Assembly (NCBI GenBank): GCA_963693085.1
Contig: OY856413.1
Location: 467,402,379-467,466,378, forward strand
DNA: 64,000 nucleotides
Source: Alisma plantago-aquatica
Lineage: Eukaryota > Streptophyta > Magnoliopsida > Alismatales > Alismataceae
Reading direction: 5' to 3'
Each line of letters starts with the position of its first letter. Positions within the stretch are counted from its first letter, which is position 1. The position numbers were made by a program, and so were the translations under genes. The notes below the pieces were generated by a model, which was not told the DNA's origin, ran no database searches, and was given only the letters and a program-made list of their open reading frames with translations. Positions 22,901-34,611 of this stretch are shown here, piece after piece.

Positions 22901-25900
22901 AGACCCTTTAGTCTGGATCATACTAACCATTAGTTAGGGGTTGTACTAACATCGAGTTCTTTATGTTCCTACTTCCACCTTTTGGAAGGGAACCTTTAGT
23001 TCAAACTCTAGAACCTTCGAACTCACTTCATGGTGTAGTTGAACCATCTCTCTCATGGGTAGTTCAACTAGATCTGTCCCTTAACAGAATTCTTTCTTTC
23101 TCATGTTATCTAGGTAAGGTGACCTACCATAACCCATATTGCATCTCGACCTTCCTTGGTCTAAGGGAGACTTACAACATTCATAGTGTTGAGCTCCCGT
23201 TCCCTCTCAGAGACTCTTTTGTCCTCCATATCGATACACTGGGTTACTGGGGTTCGTCCTTTACCTCCTGGCTCGCATGGCTATAAGCCACATGCAACTT
23301 CATCTTAAGCATCCAAAGAGCTATTTCCATTTTCCACGGTGTATGGTGATCTTCAATCATGATTTCCTGTATGTCCTGATTCCTCGAGCTTGATTCCTCT
23401 GAAACCCTAAACCACTCTAGTTGGGGTTTCATCACCTTCTTTTCCAAAGAAGTGCACTTGAGGTTCTACCACCATCCTTTCATTGTATCAAGGACTAGAC
23501 TGGCTAACCAAACAACCCTTAACTTTTCAACGCATCTTGTTACATCTGAGTGTTATCCAAACACCTCTCCTTTCCAAACTTATGGTTATCCAAACAACCT
23601 CTTCTAACTTCTAGTCAGATATATCTCCACTAGAGCATCTATTACCACTTCACATCCTTAGGTATTAAGTAACATTGAAGACATACACTTCCATGTATTT
23701 CACTTATCATCTCACCTCAAACTCTATATCTATCTTCATTAAGAACACTCTCTGCTTTCATCATCATGGTGATCAAACTCAACCCGGTATAACTTGTAAG
23801 TTCCGCATAGCTCATGATAAAAACATCCTGATAAGGTGACTACCTTATTCCTATTAGTGTCTGCAAACCATCCATGTATCATTCACTTTGCCAAGGTAGG
23901 TTATCTTCTCTGTCCCCATTTCTCGTGGCAACGTTCCAACCTACATCATCTCTTATCCTTGGTGTATGGCATGCGTAATGTCCTATCTCTCACCCCCATA
24001 ACAAGAGGAAATAAGCATTTGGCTGCAGTCCAAATACAAAGTTCTTCCTGTTCCAAGAGTAGAGATGGTACATCCCGCCTTACCAACACACCTTTACATC
24101 TAAGTTACAACGTGCCACATAAGTCTCTACATCACATAAATCATGATATCAAACTAGTCTTAAACCTACTGAGGTTTATGTCCTTGGTCATCTCCTCTAG
24201 GTCTATAGGGTATCAGCTCTTTTTGGGGTCATCCCTCTTCCCTCATGCATCAAGAGAGTGCCCTACTCATCTGCCCTTTGGGTCCCATGAGTTCATGAAG
24301 GTGATCAATCTCCTAACCCATGGCCCTCAGACAATGATAGCTGTTACCTCCCGACTCTATGGTCATGTGCTACTAGGGAATTAGGCGACTCCTACTTCCA
24401 TCGGTCTTATCCGTACTCGACCCTAGGATAGACTGAGGATTCTCTATTATAGTACATGTTCACTTAGAACCTTACCCAAGTCTTCATCATCTCTCTCTCT
24501 CTGCATTCATGGGTTGACTTTCATCCTTTCATAGGGATCATGGCAACCTGCCTACCTTGGTCAAGCCCCATATCGGTTACCTCCATGGTAAGACATCCAT
24601 ATGCACTTAGAGATGGATATCTATGGGTCTACAGGTTCATTCTCATACCATGTACTTTTCACTTAGCTTCTCAAGATCCTATGAGACCTCTTTAGGTTAT
24701 CTCAAACCAAAAAAACTGATATACACCCTACCAAAGGGGTCCCTCTCCCAGGATGGGAGGAAAACTATCTCTTGACAACAAGGTCACAGAAGCTCTTAGG
24801 TTTAGGGTTTACATCCACATGAGCCTACTTAACCCTAACAAGCTATTAAGACACAACAGATCACCTACCGAACCAAGCTAGATCATATTTGTCCTCTTTC
24901 CTCAATGTTGGATCAAGATCATACCTTCCTTTATCATCAACCTAGATGTGAGGGGTTCATCAAGCATACCTTAACTTAAGGGACTTCCTTTTTCCTCTAT
25001 ACTTGAGGAGTACCATGCTCGAAACTATAGCAACTTGATTCTCGTCATGAGCATTAGGTATCCTGCTTCCCCTCTTAGGCCTAGGAACCCTAGGTTCACT
25101 TGTAGGTGTCAAACCGCATGCTCTATCTCTTAATCCACGAACCAAGCATGTAAAAGGCATGACATGCACTTCCTGTCATCCTTCAATTCGAGCAACACTT
25201 ATAGTTGGGTCCTCCTTAAGGACAACCAACAAGTTACCAGGCCTCATAACCTGTTACTATACCTCTCCAGGTCTAAGGAACTCTTCTTCTCATCTATACC
25301 ATAGGTACAAAGGTATAAGCAGACTCATTCTCTCTCTAGGGTTTGGTTCCTCTAAGACAACCAAGATATCATTAGCCCCCAGGAATTATGCATGAGGCAA
25401 TTGCTATCATTCACTTAGGTCACATCATCCTTGACTCCCCACTATTCCTCATATCTCAGGGTTCTAGACTTCCAGCCTTCTTGCCTGGGGTCATGCTCTC
25501 TCTAGAGATAACCCTACATCCAACCTCACCATTAGAGGTCCTATCTTCGTGAAGGGTCAACCTCAAAAGCATGCCCCTAACTAGATGAAGCCTACAGTCA
25601 ACTTATGTTTTCTCAAGGTTATCCATAACCCCTTATACTTATCACATAAGCTATCCATCAAACTCCCTCATCCAGGGTTAAACCTATTGCTCGCACCACT
25701 GATGCCTACTGGGTATGCCATGCTCATATCAGCTCATGGGGTTTCCATGGGTTCTTCTCTATCCTTATCAAGGAAGCAGCTATCCTTCGTCCTGACCTAC
25801 ACGACCCCTTTCCAGGGATAGGTGGCCAAAGGTACTCGGTCATCCAACCCTTCATGGCTCATATGGCATCCCAGGCATGTCCATCCAAACACTCGGTCTA

Positions 25901-26523
25901 ACTCATCATGCCATATGTCTCTCTAACCTTCACTTAGGGTTAGGGTTAACGTCATCCTCGTAGGATGAGCCAGGTTTCTACTTGCAATGGAGATCTCTAT
26001 CTCCAAGACTAACTTATCCTCCCGACAAGAAGGTCTAGCCTCAGGTCTCTTCTGAGGACATGACAACTTATGTCATATGACCTAAGCATGTATCTATCCT
26101 TTAGTTGACACTTACTCTATTAAGCTTATGTCCATGACATATTATTTACATGCCTTTCATTAATTTGATGGAGGATTCCTTAGTCCTTATTAATCTTACC
26201 CATACCTTAAGAGGGTGAGGTGAAGAGAGAAAACCCTAATCCTTAAGGTCTTTAATAGAATTTGTGATGAGAAGGGATGAATAAGATGAGAAAGTCCTAA
26301 AGGTATCTTATTTCGATTCATACCCTAAGACTTTGGCCAGGCAGTCACACGGATCCGGGAGTCCTCGTATTCCGACTAGCGGTGCGGAGGAAAATATTGC
26401 CAGCCCCCGATCGTGATCCTTTTCTAGACACCTCCATCTTTTGGATAATCCTCTAATAACTCCCTTGGGTTCTATGGAGTTTGTAAAATTTAATAATTAT
26501 TAATGGTTAATTGAGGAACCTAG
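22901..26523 (-). other. Gypsy G interior, no readable gag or pol
   Basis: The expected gag, protease, RT and RNase H region. I could not find an RT motif (FIDD/YxDD), a protease DSG or a zinc knuckle on the minus strand by eye. The plus-strand open frames (for example 22963-23286, 23836-24384, 25585-25821) lie antisense to the element and show no family motif. The stretch is either severely decayed pol or replacement sequence. Confidence 0.5.
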
Positions 26524-26535
26524 GCTCTGATACCA
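26524..26535 (-). other. Primer binding site of gypsy G
   Basis: The minus-strand reading TGGTATCAGAGC is complementary to initiator tRNA-Met, two bases inside the 5' LTR edge. Confidence 0.93.
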
Positions 26536-26537
26536 AA

Positions 26538-29500
26538 TGTTACGACCCCACCTCCTGATAACCCCCAATTAAGGGAGACCGAGAGGTTGAAGCTGCACCC
26601 ATAACTTCCGGATCAAAGGTTCGGCAATTAACCAAGAATAATTATCAAATTTTAACAGACTATACTGAAAAGCTGTAAGAAAATAATTTTTTTGCATACC
26701 TTTTTGAAAACTTGGATCTCTAAACTTCTATCCACTTAAGGATTCTACTCTAACTAATCCTCCTAGTATATTTCTTCATGTATTTCACAATGTGACAATT
26801 TACTATTTGTCCTTTTGGCTTGTTCATAAAACGCCGACAAACAAAACGTCGGTCAGCCGAAGCTGGTATATGGGGGAAACAATAATCATGTAATTACGTT
26901 AACAATGTAATCATTCAATTAATCATTTAACAATTAAGGTTACATTTTAAATATAACTCTGCGATCCAAGGGTAACCTATCCTCTGTGTGTCCCCATTAA
27001 ACCCCTCATGATCCACCTATAAGTGAACCAATTTCTAGGGTTGAGTCACATGGCACTACTCGTAAGTAGCCCACTCCTTAACTCATGGCAGGCTAATGAG
27101 TCTCATGGCACTACATGTAGGTAGCCCAATTTCTAACTCTCGGTAACATAGACCTTGCTCTAGGATTACCCCTTTTTTTCCCTTAGCCTTTTCAAAGCAA
27201 TAGAGGTGAACCCGAATCTAGCCAGTTATATATGCACCGTTATAGTGATAATCATAGCCACTTTATAATTGCATGAAATAAATAGACATCCAATAGTTTA
27301 TTCAAGTCATCGGTGAAAATCTCGAAAAACCTCGAAAATCTATCTCGAGATATTCATAAGCGTAACCACATACCTGATTTGGTGAGTCATGCAGATTATT
27401 CAACATATACTTCATGTGTATACAATCAAGTCAATCAACAAATCCAAGCAAGTAATTCAATCATCACATAGTTCCTGAAATAAATATGTACTCTATTTAT
27501 TACACACTTTATTAAGAATCTACTTTATTGACTTGGATTTACTTTCTAGGGTTTCTAATCCACATTAAGGTTTCATTAGTATTCATTAGGGTTTCTTATA
27601 GCAATTTGTCAAACTTTATCCCTTTTAGGTTAACAAACCCTAAAATATCCTTTTCCATTTTTATGAACCTTAATTGCTCAACTATTCATTTAATAGTCTT
27701 TTATTGACTTAGGATCATCACATCCCTATTTATTCATGGATTTGAACCATTAAAACAATTAAAAGACATATTCATCTAAATTAGGGTTTTCAAGCTCATT
27801 AATGCATATTCGTGCACGAAACCCTAAATTAAGCCAATTTTATAAAAAGATCATCTTTTTAGATTCCATCTTCACATTTATCAACAATAGGTTATTACTG
27901 GCTTGAATTATCCATTGGACAACATTAAATCCATCTATCTTCAAATCTAAGGGTATTTTCTTAATTAAATAATTAAAGATGATAACTTTATGCCCTTTTC
28001 AAATTTCAAGCATATTTATGCACATAAACTCCAAATTAGACTAATCACGTGCAAAGTTATTCATTTTTGAACATAATGTACCTTTTTACATTTAACAGGT
28101 TAACATCAACTCTAATGATCCATTAAACCCTATTAAACACTTTATTCATTACAAAATAGGGTTTCTTAACCTTTAATTCGTTAAAGGTGATAATTTACAC
28201 TACATTTCGAACTATGATCAGATTCAGTCTACAAAACTATTTTTATTGGATTCCTTGTGTTCTTCTGATCAAAATTCATATATAAACTTTTGTCATCCGA
28301 GCTACAAATATTTAACTACAATTTTTGCAAGGAAAAGTACCTCTTGGCCAATCCGAGATTGCCACGTCGACAAGTCCCCATGCACGCGGCTAGCTTTGAA
28401 AACATAACAAAATTACCCTGGTGCCCTCGCGTAAGTGGATGTTCCTTCACACCCCAGAGGGGTATTATCGTCCAACGACCCAGGGGTCATCTTCCACCTC
28501 CAGCCAACCCTAGTGGCCGCTAGCTGCAGCCTTGCGCGGGCTCGATCTTCCTCCTCAGGTTGCGAACTTCACCGAAAACTTCTGCTCTACCTCCGCCGTG
28601 CCTTCACGCACGTGGGGCGCTGCCCATACCATGCCTAGAATGGCCGTTTTGGACCTGCACAGACCTGAAACCCCTGGCCGGAGTTGCAGCGTACGACCAC
28701 TGCTGCTCCCAAGATAGTGCACGGCTACGATGACAAAGACCCTCCCTGGTATCACGGATCATCGAGCTAACATTTCAACTCCCTTTAGCCGCCTCATGAA
28801 TTCATATTCTCATCGTTTCTCTAAGTTAGGGTTTTTGGGCGGGTGCACGATTGGAGTTGAGAGGAAGACAAGGCAACTCCAGGCTAATGGGCTTGTTCCT
28901 TTTATAGGGGTAGATAGGAACCCTCAGAATGCTTACCCACGAAGCAAACACATCTTTTTCCAATAGGAAATTGATTTCTTCCCTAAGAAGCAAGTTTCTC
29001 TCTCCTAATTATCTCTTAGATATTCCTTATCTCTTGGATAATTATAAAAACGAAAATCACTTCTTCTATTTTCTTTATACTTCCCTTTTAGAATTATAGC
29101 ACGAAATCCTCTTTTCTTAAAGCAAATAATCTCTCTTTTCGATAATAACAAAATTCTTATAATGATTTATCACATTATTCTCTTATTTTGTTTTATTTGC
29201 CTTTTCTCCATCTTATTCTTCCTTGGGACTCCTTGGAACCAAAGGGATTCAAAGATTTCGAAATTCCTCTTGAAGGGTACTCATTATCCTTCTAGATGCA
29301 TTTAAACACATTATTTCACATTATCATGTTGAGTTCTTATTGAAAATATTTCCTTTTGTGGATTTCTCTTTATTTCTCTTTAATTTTCATCATTGATATT
29401 CCTTTTATCATTAGGAATCCTTTGAACACAAAATTCCACAAAGGATCTCCTAATTACACCTTTTCCCACTTATTTCCAACAATTTAACATTATTTTCAAT

Positions 29501-29852
29501 ATCTTTCTTATTAAAGAAATACTTAATTAAACTTTTCTTTTCTTATTGCCTTTTCTTTGCAACTTTGGACTCCTTGGTACCCAAGGAACCAAAGAGGAAC
29601 GAAATTCTCTTTGGATTTGGCTTCTAGAGTTTTCTACCTCTTCCTTTTCTCAAATATTCAATTATTCATTAATTAATTGAAATTCCCTTTTTATTGGGCC
29701 CAATAGCCAATACAGCCCACAACACAAACATCAAGGCTATTGTAAAGGAAATCCATTTATTTGAAGCAAATTATATCATTATTTGTTCAAATATATTTAA
29801 TATGAGAAATTACATTTCTCGTCAAATGAACCCAAAATTTGGGGTTGTAACA
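26538..29852 (-). repeat. Gypsy G 5' LTR
   Basis: A 3315-bp partner of 18850-22165 running TGTTACGACC to GTTGTAACA, with a TATA box at 28900-28906 and the GC-rich leader block at about 28370-28750. The GATTC target copy follows at 29853. Confidence 0.95.
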
Positions 29853-29857
29853 GATTC

Positions 29858-30076
29858 CTTCCTTCAAATCGAAGGATGTCAGTCCACTACCCAATTGTCT
29901 CCAATTGGGATTTGCAAGTGATCAATTTTATTACCTCTTAAGGAATTATAATAAAATACAATTAGTTCACCTCAATCTCTTCTTTACTGGGACATAGAAG
30001 AGAACCCAAGGAGAGGATGATGATCCACCTCCACCGCCATGACACAACCTTCTCCTTCTTGAAGTAGAGTCAATCA
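29858..30076 (-). repeat. Element A 5' LTR, middle segment
   Basis: This resumes the LTR of A after gypsy G and aligns with about 2004-2220. It ends at AATCA (30072-30076), where the Cassandra element inserted. Confidence 0.9.
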
Positions 30077-30373
30077 TGTAATACCTGGACACACTACCCA
30101 AGGCTTTAGTAGAGTTTCAGGAATGACGACTGACCCCACATACCACCACTAGCCTTAACTGTGCACTTTATCTACGTTCACACTGACGTGCAAGCCAAGA
30201 TCAACTTTTCAATTGGTCACCCATCCTAGTACTACTCCAAGCTGAGAACACTCAACTATGGAGTTATTTAGTGATGGGCTCCCGGAAAAGGAGGTGCACC
30301 TTGGTGATATGGGTAGTCCAATCATTCCTTTTAAGATCACATTATTTGAGGCCTCAAATCCTGGGATGTTACA
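30077..30373 (-). repeat. Cassandra LTR 1 with 5S-like segment
   Basis: A 297-bp LTR running TGTAATACCTGG to GGGATGTTACA. The minus-strand reading of about 30310-30212 follows 5S rRNA from the first internal control region onward, including AACTCC, GAGTAGTACTAGGATGGG and the GTGACC block. It is not a functional 5S gene because the gene ends do not match. Confidence 0.9.
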
Positions 30374-30608
30374 ATCTCCCCCACTTAGACTCTTGACGTC
30401 CTCATCAAGGCTCAACTATATGGCCTCATAATCTGACCCCATTTCAGTGCAGACCCATAATGGCCCATGGACACCCAACTCCCGATCACAGAATAACAGG
30501 ACAAGGGTGGCTACGTCAACCATGGACAACCATTTCCTACATGCCTAGAGCACACAGCTCAAGACTGGCATGCCACATGCCCATGTTGGCCCCACTGGAG
30601 GGGTTATA

Positions 30609-30620
30609 GCTCTGATACCA
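30609..30620 (-). other. Cassandra primer binding site 1
   Basis: The minus strand reads TGGTATCAGAGC. The second interior has one changed base at the equivalent site (31000-31011). Confidence 0.85.
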
Positions 30621-30622
30621 TT

Positions 30623-30760
30623 TGTAATACCTGGGCACACTGCCCAAGGCTTTAGTAGAGTTTCAGGAATGACGACTGACCCCACAGACCACCACTAGCC
30701 TTAACTGCGCACTTTATCTATGTTCATATTATTTGAGGCCTCAAATCATGGGATGTTACA
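30623..30760 (-). repeat. Cassandra LTR 2, 5S segment deleted
   Basis: The middle LTR is only 138 bp. It joins TATCTATGTTCA directly to TATTATTTGAGG, so about 160 bp including the entire 5S-like segment is missing compared with its neighbours. The missing block is bounded by TCA in the intact LTRs. Confidence 0.9.
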
Positions 30761-31013
30761 ATCTCCCCCACTTAGAGTCTTGACGTCCTCATCAAGGCTC
30801 AACTATATGACCTCATAATCTAACCCCATTTCAGTGCAGACCCAAAATGGCCCATGGACACCCAGCTCCTGATCACGGAATACCAGCACAAGGGTGGCTA
30901 CCTCAACCATGGACAACCGTTTCCAACATGCCTGGACCGCACGACTCAAGACTGGCATGCCACATGCCCATGCTGGCCCCACCTATTGGAGGGGTTATGG
31001 CTCTAATACCATT

Positions 31014-31310
31014 TATAATACCTGGGCACACTGCCCAAGGCTTTAGTAGAGTTTTAAGAATGATGACTGACCCCACGGACCACCACTAGCCTTAACTGCG
31101 CACTTTATCTACGTTCACACTGATGCACAAGCCCAGATCAACTTCCCGACTGGTAACCCATCCTAGTACTACTCCAAGTTGAGCACACTTAACTATGGAG
31201 TTCTTTAGTGATGGGCTCCCGGAAAAGGAGGTGCACCTTGGTGATATGGGTAGTCCAATCATTCCTTTTAAGATCATATTATTTGAGACCTCAAATCCTG
31301 GGATGTTAAA
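31014..31310 (-). repeat. Cassandra LTR 3 with 5S-like segment
   Basis: A 297-bp copy, starting TATAATACC (TG to TA) and ending GTTAAA (CA lost). The 5S-like segment is at about 31149-31247. Confidence 0.9.
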
Positions 31311-31315
31311 TATCA

Positions 31316-32552
31316 CCTTGGAGCATCTTTCACACCTTGAAGTATCTCTAATCGCCTAGGAGTAGCCTTCATGCCTTGAAGTAGCTCCAATCACCTAGAA
31401 GTAGCCTTCACACCTTGAAGTATTGAGAAAGATCCCTCGAACATCCTCCCACTCTTGGAGTAGTCAAGGAGCAAGATTACATTAACTTGGAGATGTAGAT
31501 TGGAAGAAGGAAGATTATACCAATGTAGTTGAACACTTTGATCCTATATCAAGATTTAGACCGCCTAACTAGTTAGGATGGATGTTTCTAGGTGATGTCT
31601 AGGATATTGTGGCTATAGGACACTAACTTAGAGCTCAAGGAAGAAGATGGAAAATGTAATTAAGCTCTTTTGCTCTCTAGAAGGATTGCGCAATTGTAGC
31701 TTATGTATTGCAATATGCAAGTTTGATTTAGGTGTCCTAAGGCCTATCCTATTTATAGGAATGGTTCACAAGTGATTATGGATATTTTAGGGAGTGTCTA
31801 TAGTGTATTTAGTGCTTAATTAGTTGTTAGGTAGAAAGTAGTTGGGTTACAATGACTAAAATGATTGTTAACAATGATGTTTTCAGAACCCTGTTTGGTC
31901 GACAAATAGTTTGACCAAAAGTCTCTTGGTTGGAAATTTCTTCGTCTGGATGTGGTTTGAATGCACATGTTACCTCTAATGGCTATCTATAATTTAAACT
32001 TCTAGTTTAATGTTCTAATCCCAATCGACAAAATATTCGACTGGATGTGTCTCGATCCACAAACTACTCGACTGAAAATGAATCAGAGCAAGTACAATAT
32101 AAACATTTTTCTGGTGCACTGAGTCTTTGACCGATGGTTGTCTCGATCTACAATTTTCTCGATTGAGGTTTTCTTGGTTGACAATTTTCTCAACAAAAAA
32201 ATTCCCTATTAATAGGTGTGCAAAATTTTGGAAAACCCATCAAATAAATTTTCTAATAAAGGATAATGACTCTTGACTCTTGGGGGGATCCTAAATAAGG
32301 GTATGGGTGGATAGAGAAAATCTAACGCTTGATTTTACATGACTTCTAGGTCTTGCACATTATACACTTGTACAAGATATTACAAGTTGTAAGAACATGA
32401 ATATACAAGCATTTGAACATGTTAACTTCATATATCCACTGAGTGTGATCACCTTGAACCCTGAAACACTTAAGTACCAAGTTTGATCCATAAGAATGAA
32501 ACATTTTTCATCATCAAAATAGAGGATAAGCTAACATCCAATTAAGCCAACA
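31316..32552 (-). repeat. Element A 5' LTR, outer segment
   Basis: The final part of the LTR aligns with about 2218-2468 and then 11973-12963. A minus-strand TATAAATA lies at 31750-31757. It ends CCAACA, followed by the ATAGA target copy at 32553-32557. Confidence 0.92.
31750..31757 (-). promoter_or_regulatory. TATA box of element A 5' LTR
   Basis: TATAAATA on the minus strand, conserved with 12163-12170. It is the likely promoter of the element A genomic RNA. Both nested insertions in this LTR lie downstream of it in the direction of transcription and would disrupt that RNA. Confidence 0.6.
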
Positions 32553-32587
32553 ATAGAGTCTTGAATTATCTTCTAAGTATGGGAACA

Positions 32588-34611
32588 TATAGGGAAATAT
32601 GGCATCAAATAGACAACAGAAACAAAATGTTTACTATATATTCTCTATTAAACTAGCAGATCACATCAATAACTATATAATGGAAATGATAGTTTTGAGG
32701 ATATACCTAGTCCTGGATCAAGTCTAGTGGCAATCACATCATTGTTCTAGTCATGCAACTATCTTCTAGTTGCACTTGTATGAAGTCTATAGCAGCTCCT
32801 TCTCTCACCATGCACAGCAGGTGGATGTTGTCCTTCTAGCAGCAGGAAACAACCTCCTCTCCTCTATGGAAGTCCACATAGACCCCCTAGAAATCCTATC
32901 GTCCTGCTAGAACAGAAAGGAAGGAGTTGTCCCTCCTATTGGTGTACTAGTCACCAACTTTCTCTTCCAAAATTGTTCTCCCTTGATATCCTTCCCTTTA
33001 TCGGGTAGGATTTGCTCAGGATCTCTATTGGTTACCACAACTAGAGAGGACAAAAATTGTTAGAGGCAATCGAGTTGCGTCTCTGGGAAGCCCCCAGTAC
33101 CCATCTATTTATAAGAGGGGGAAGGGTCAAGGTTCTCAGTCTGTGTGGGAGTGGAAGAACCAAAATTTCACGAGTTTTCACAACCAATGACAAGTGAAAT
33201 GATTGGTTCATCACTAAACCGATCAGTTGGAAAGTGAACTGATCAGTTCACCTACTGAACCGATTATTTTAACATGTTTCCCAATCACAAATGTATTGAT
33301 AATTCTAATCCAATTAATGCACAACATGACGTCAACACTAATCCTTGATGCATCTGAATTACACATCTGAATCGGGCGGTTCACCTATTGAACCAATTGT
33401 CTCATGACCATGGGTCAAGTAGTTCACTTAGTGAAGCGATCAGTTCGTGCTGGGTTCATCCACAATTCAGCTAATGCAATATTCAATGAACCTGACACTC
33501 CAACCTGTTGTTTCATCACATGAACTGACTAGTTTTCTTTCATGAATTGAATACCTAAACACTTTACTATCAATTCAATTTTCATTCATGATCATAAATC
33601 CTCTTATAGGTGTATCCTATGTGTGTGACCCTATATATAGGTCCCATTTTACGTTGGCAGTGAATGTCCATAACCAATTATGACATTACAAGCAAAGAGG
33701 GATGCCTAGTCACACATCATTGCTACCTAAGTGAATGGAAAGTTGGAGAACAACTTCAACTACAATTTGTATTTAGTGTTGTAGTATTTGTATAGTTCCT
33801 TTGTCATTGATATCTATATTGAACTCAAGGCAAGGAGTAGTCATCCTCTTCAACTTTCAATCTCTATTCCTTTCTATAGTAGACTGTCTTAGATATATGT
33901 AAGCTCAATATCACATATTGACTCACATGTGTATGGCCATGCATTTCTCAGTCTCACTAATCAAGTGACCATGATATCATACTCCAATAAGAGGGAAAAT
34001 CCCATCTACATCACTAACACTTATCCCCATGTGTCACGGTGCACCCAATCATCACCTTTATGGAAACCCTTATTTAGGATCACGATGGATGATTTCAAAG
34101 TATACTGAATGACATGTAATGAGTGTAGTGACTTTAGGTCTAAGAACCACAATCAACACCAACACTATGAGATAACTATGACAACCATTGTCATGGTTTC
34201 CATGTGTTACTCTCATTGTGGGTCTGTAGGATACATTGTTCTCTAACAAGTATCTATGTGCTTGGTTTGGTATCACATATCATGACTGATGAGATTCTTT
34301 CATCAACCAACACACACTCTAGTCTTATGTGTTGTTGCTCTCTATCTGGCTTCCACAATAACATCCAACTAGGGACATAATGATAATGTATATACTCTTA
34401 ACATCTGTATGATCTCATAGTTCAAGTCACGAACTTGAGACATAAATCATTGAGTAATATCATTTTCTAGACATTTACTATGTTACTTCATTATCTCATA
34501 ACTGAACAAATAGAATAAATCAGAAGCATGCCCTTATTATTAATCAAATTGTTTACAAGTTATGACATTACAATCATCATATGATTGGCTCTCTGGGCAT
34601 ACATGCTAACA
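32588..34611 (-). repeat. Unpaired LTR of the B family, reverse orientation
   Basis: About 2.02 kb matches the B LTR in reverse complement: a TATAGGGAAATATGGCATC start, the CATCATTGCTACC and TGAATGGAAAGTTGG block near 33720, and a GGCTCTCTGGGCATACATG end. No partner LTR lies nearby and flanking pentamers (GAACA and AAATA) do not match well. It may be an old solo LTR or a truncated element. The purine-rich minus-strand sequence just outside its right end leaves open that it is a 3' LTR. Confidence 0.85.

Larger units (their letters stand above)
18850..29852 (-). mobile_element. Gypsy element G, inserted in the 5' LTR of A
   Basis: An 11.0-kb Ty3/gypsy element with two LTRs of 3316 and 3315 bp and a 4.37-kb interior. 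A perfect GATTC duplication flanks it (18845-18849 and 29853-29857). The primer site (26524-26535) and polypurine tract (22166-22178) set the minus orientation. Joining the flanks restores the LTR of A as seen near 2000. Integrase C-terminal and chromodomain-like remnants near the 3' LTR put it in the chromovirus-like gypsy group. By eye the first 200 bp of the two LTRs differ at about eight positions, so it is younger than element B. Confidence 0.95.
30077..31310 (-). mobile_element. Cassandra-type TRIM element with three LTRs
   Basis: A terminal-repeat retrotransposon in miniature without coding capacity. The order is LTR (30077-30373), interior, LTR (30623-30760), interior, LTR (31014-31310). 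Each interior has a purine-rich tract at the left and a tRNA-Met primer site complement at the right (30609-30620 and 31000-31011), so it lies on the minus strand. The outer LTRs carry a segment resembling the middle of plant 5S rRNA, the hallmark of Cassandra. Flanking target copies are AATCA (30072-30076) and TATCA (31311-31315), one change apart. Removing the element rejoins the LTR of A as TCAATCACCTTGG, the sequence found near 2220. Confidence 0.93.
1905..32552 (-). mobile_element. Copia element A (SIRE-like), host of three nested insertions
   Basis: A complete but heavily interrupted Ty1/copia retrotransposon on the minus strand. The outer ends are TG at 1905 and CA at 32552, flanked by a perfect 5-bp duplication ATAGA (1900-1904 and 32553-32557). 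The primer site complement is at 18736-18747 and the polypurine tract complement at 12964-12979. Domain order read on the minus strand is gag, zinc knuckle, coiled coil, protease, integrase, RT, RNase H, which is the copia order. The gag type and the long coiled-coil linker resemble the SIRE/Maximus lineage. The left LTR is split by element B and the right LTR by gypsy G and by a Cassandra element. With these removed the LTRs are about 1555 and 1557 bp. Confidence 0.93.

Noticed and set aside
23836..24384. A 182-codon plus-strand open frame in gypsy G
   Set aside because: It is antisense to the element, Ser/His/Leu-rich by composition and shows no family motif, so it is likely a chance frame.
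30212..30310. Possible 5S rRNA gene
   Set aside because: Only the middle of 5S is recognisable. It lies inside repeated LTR-like units with tRNA primer sites, so it is the 5S-derived part of Cassandra and not a gene.
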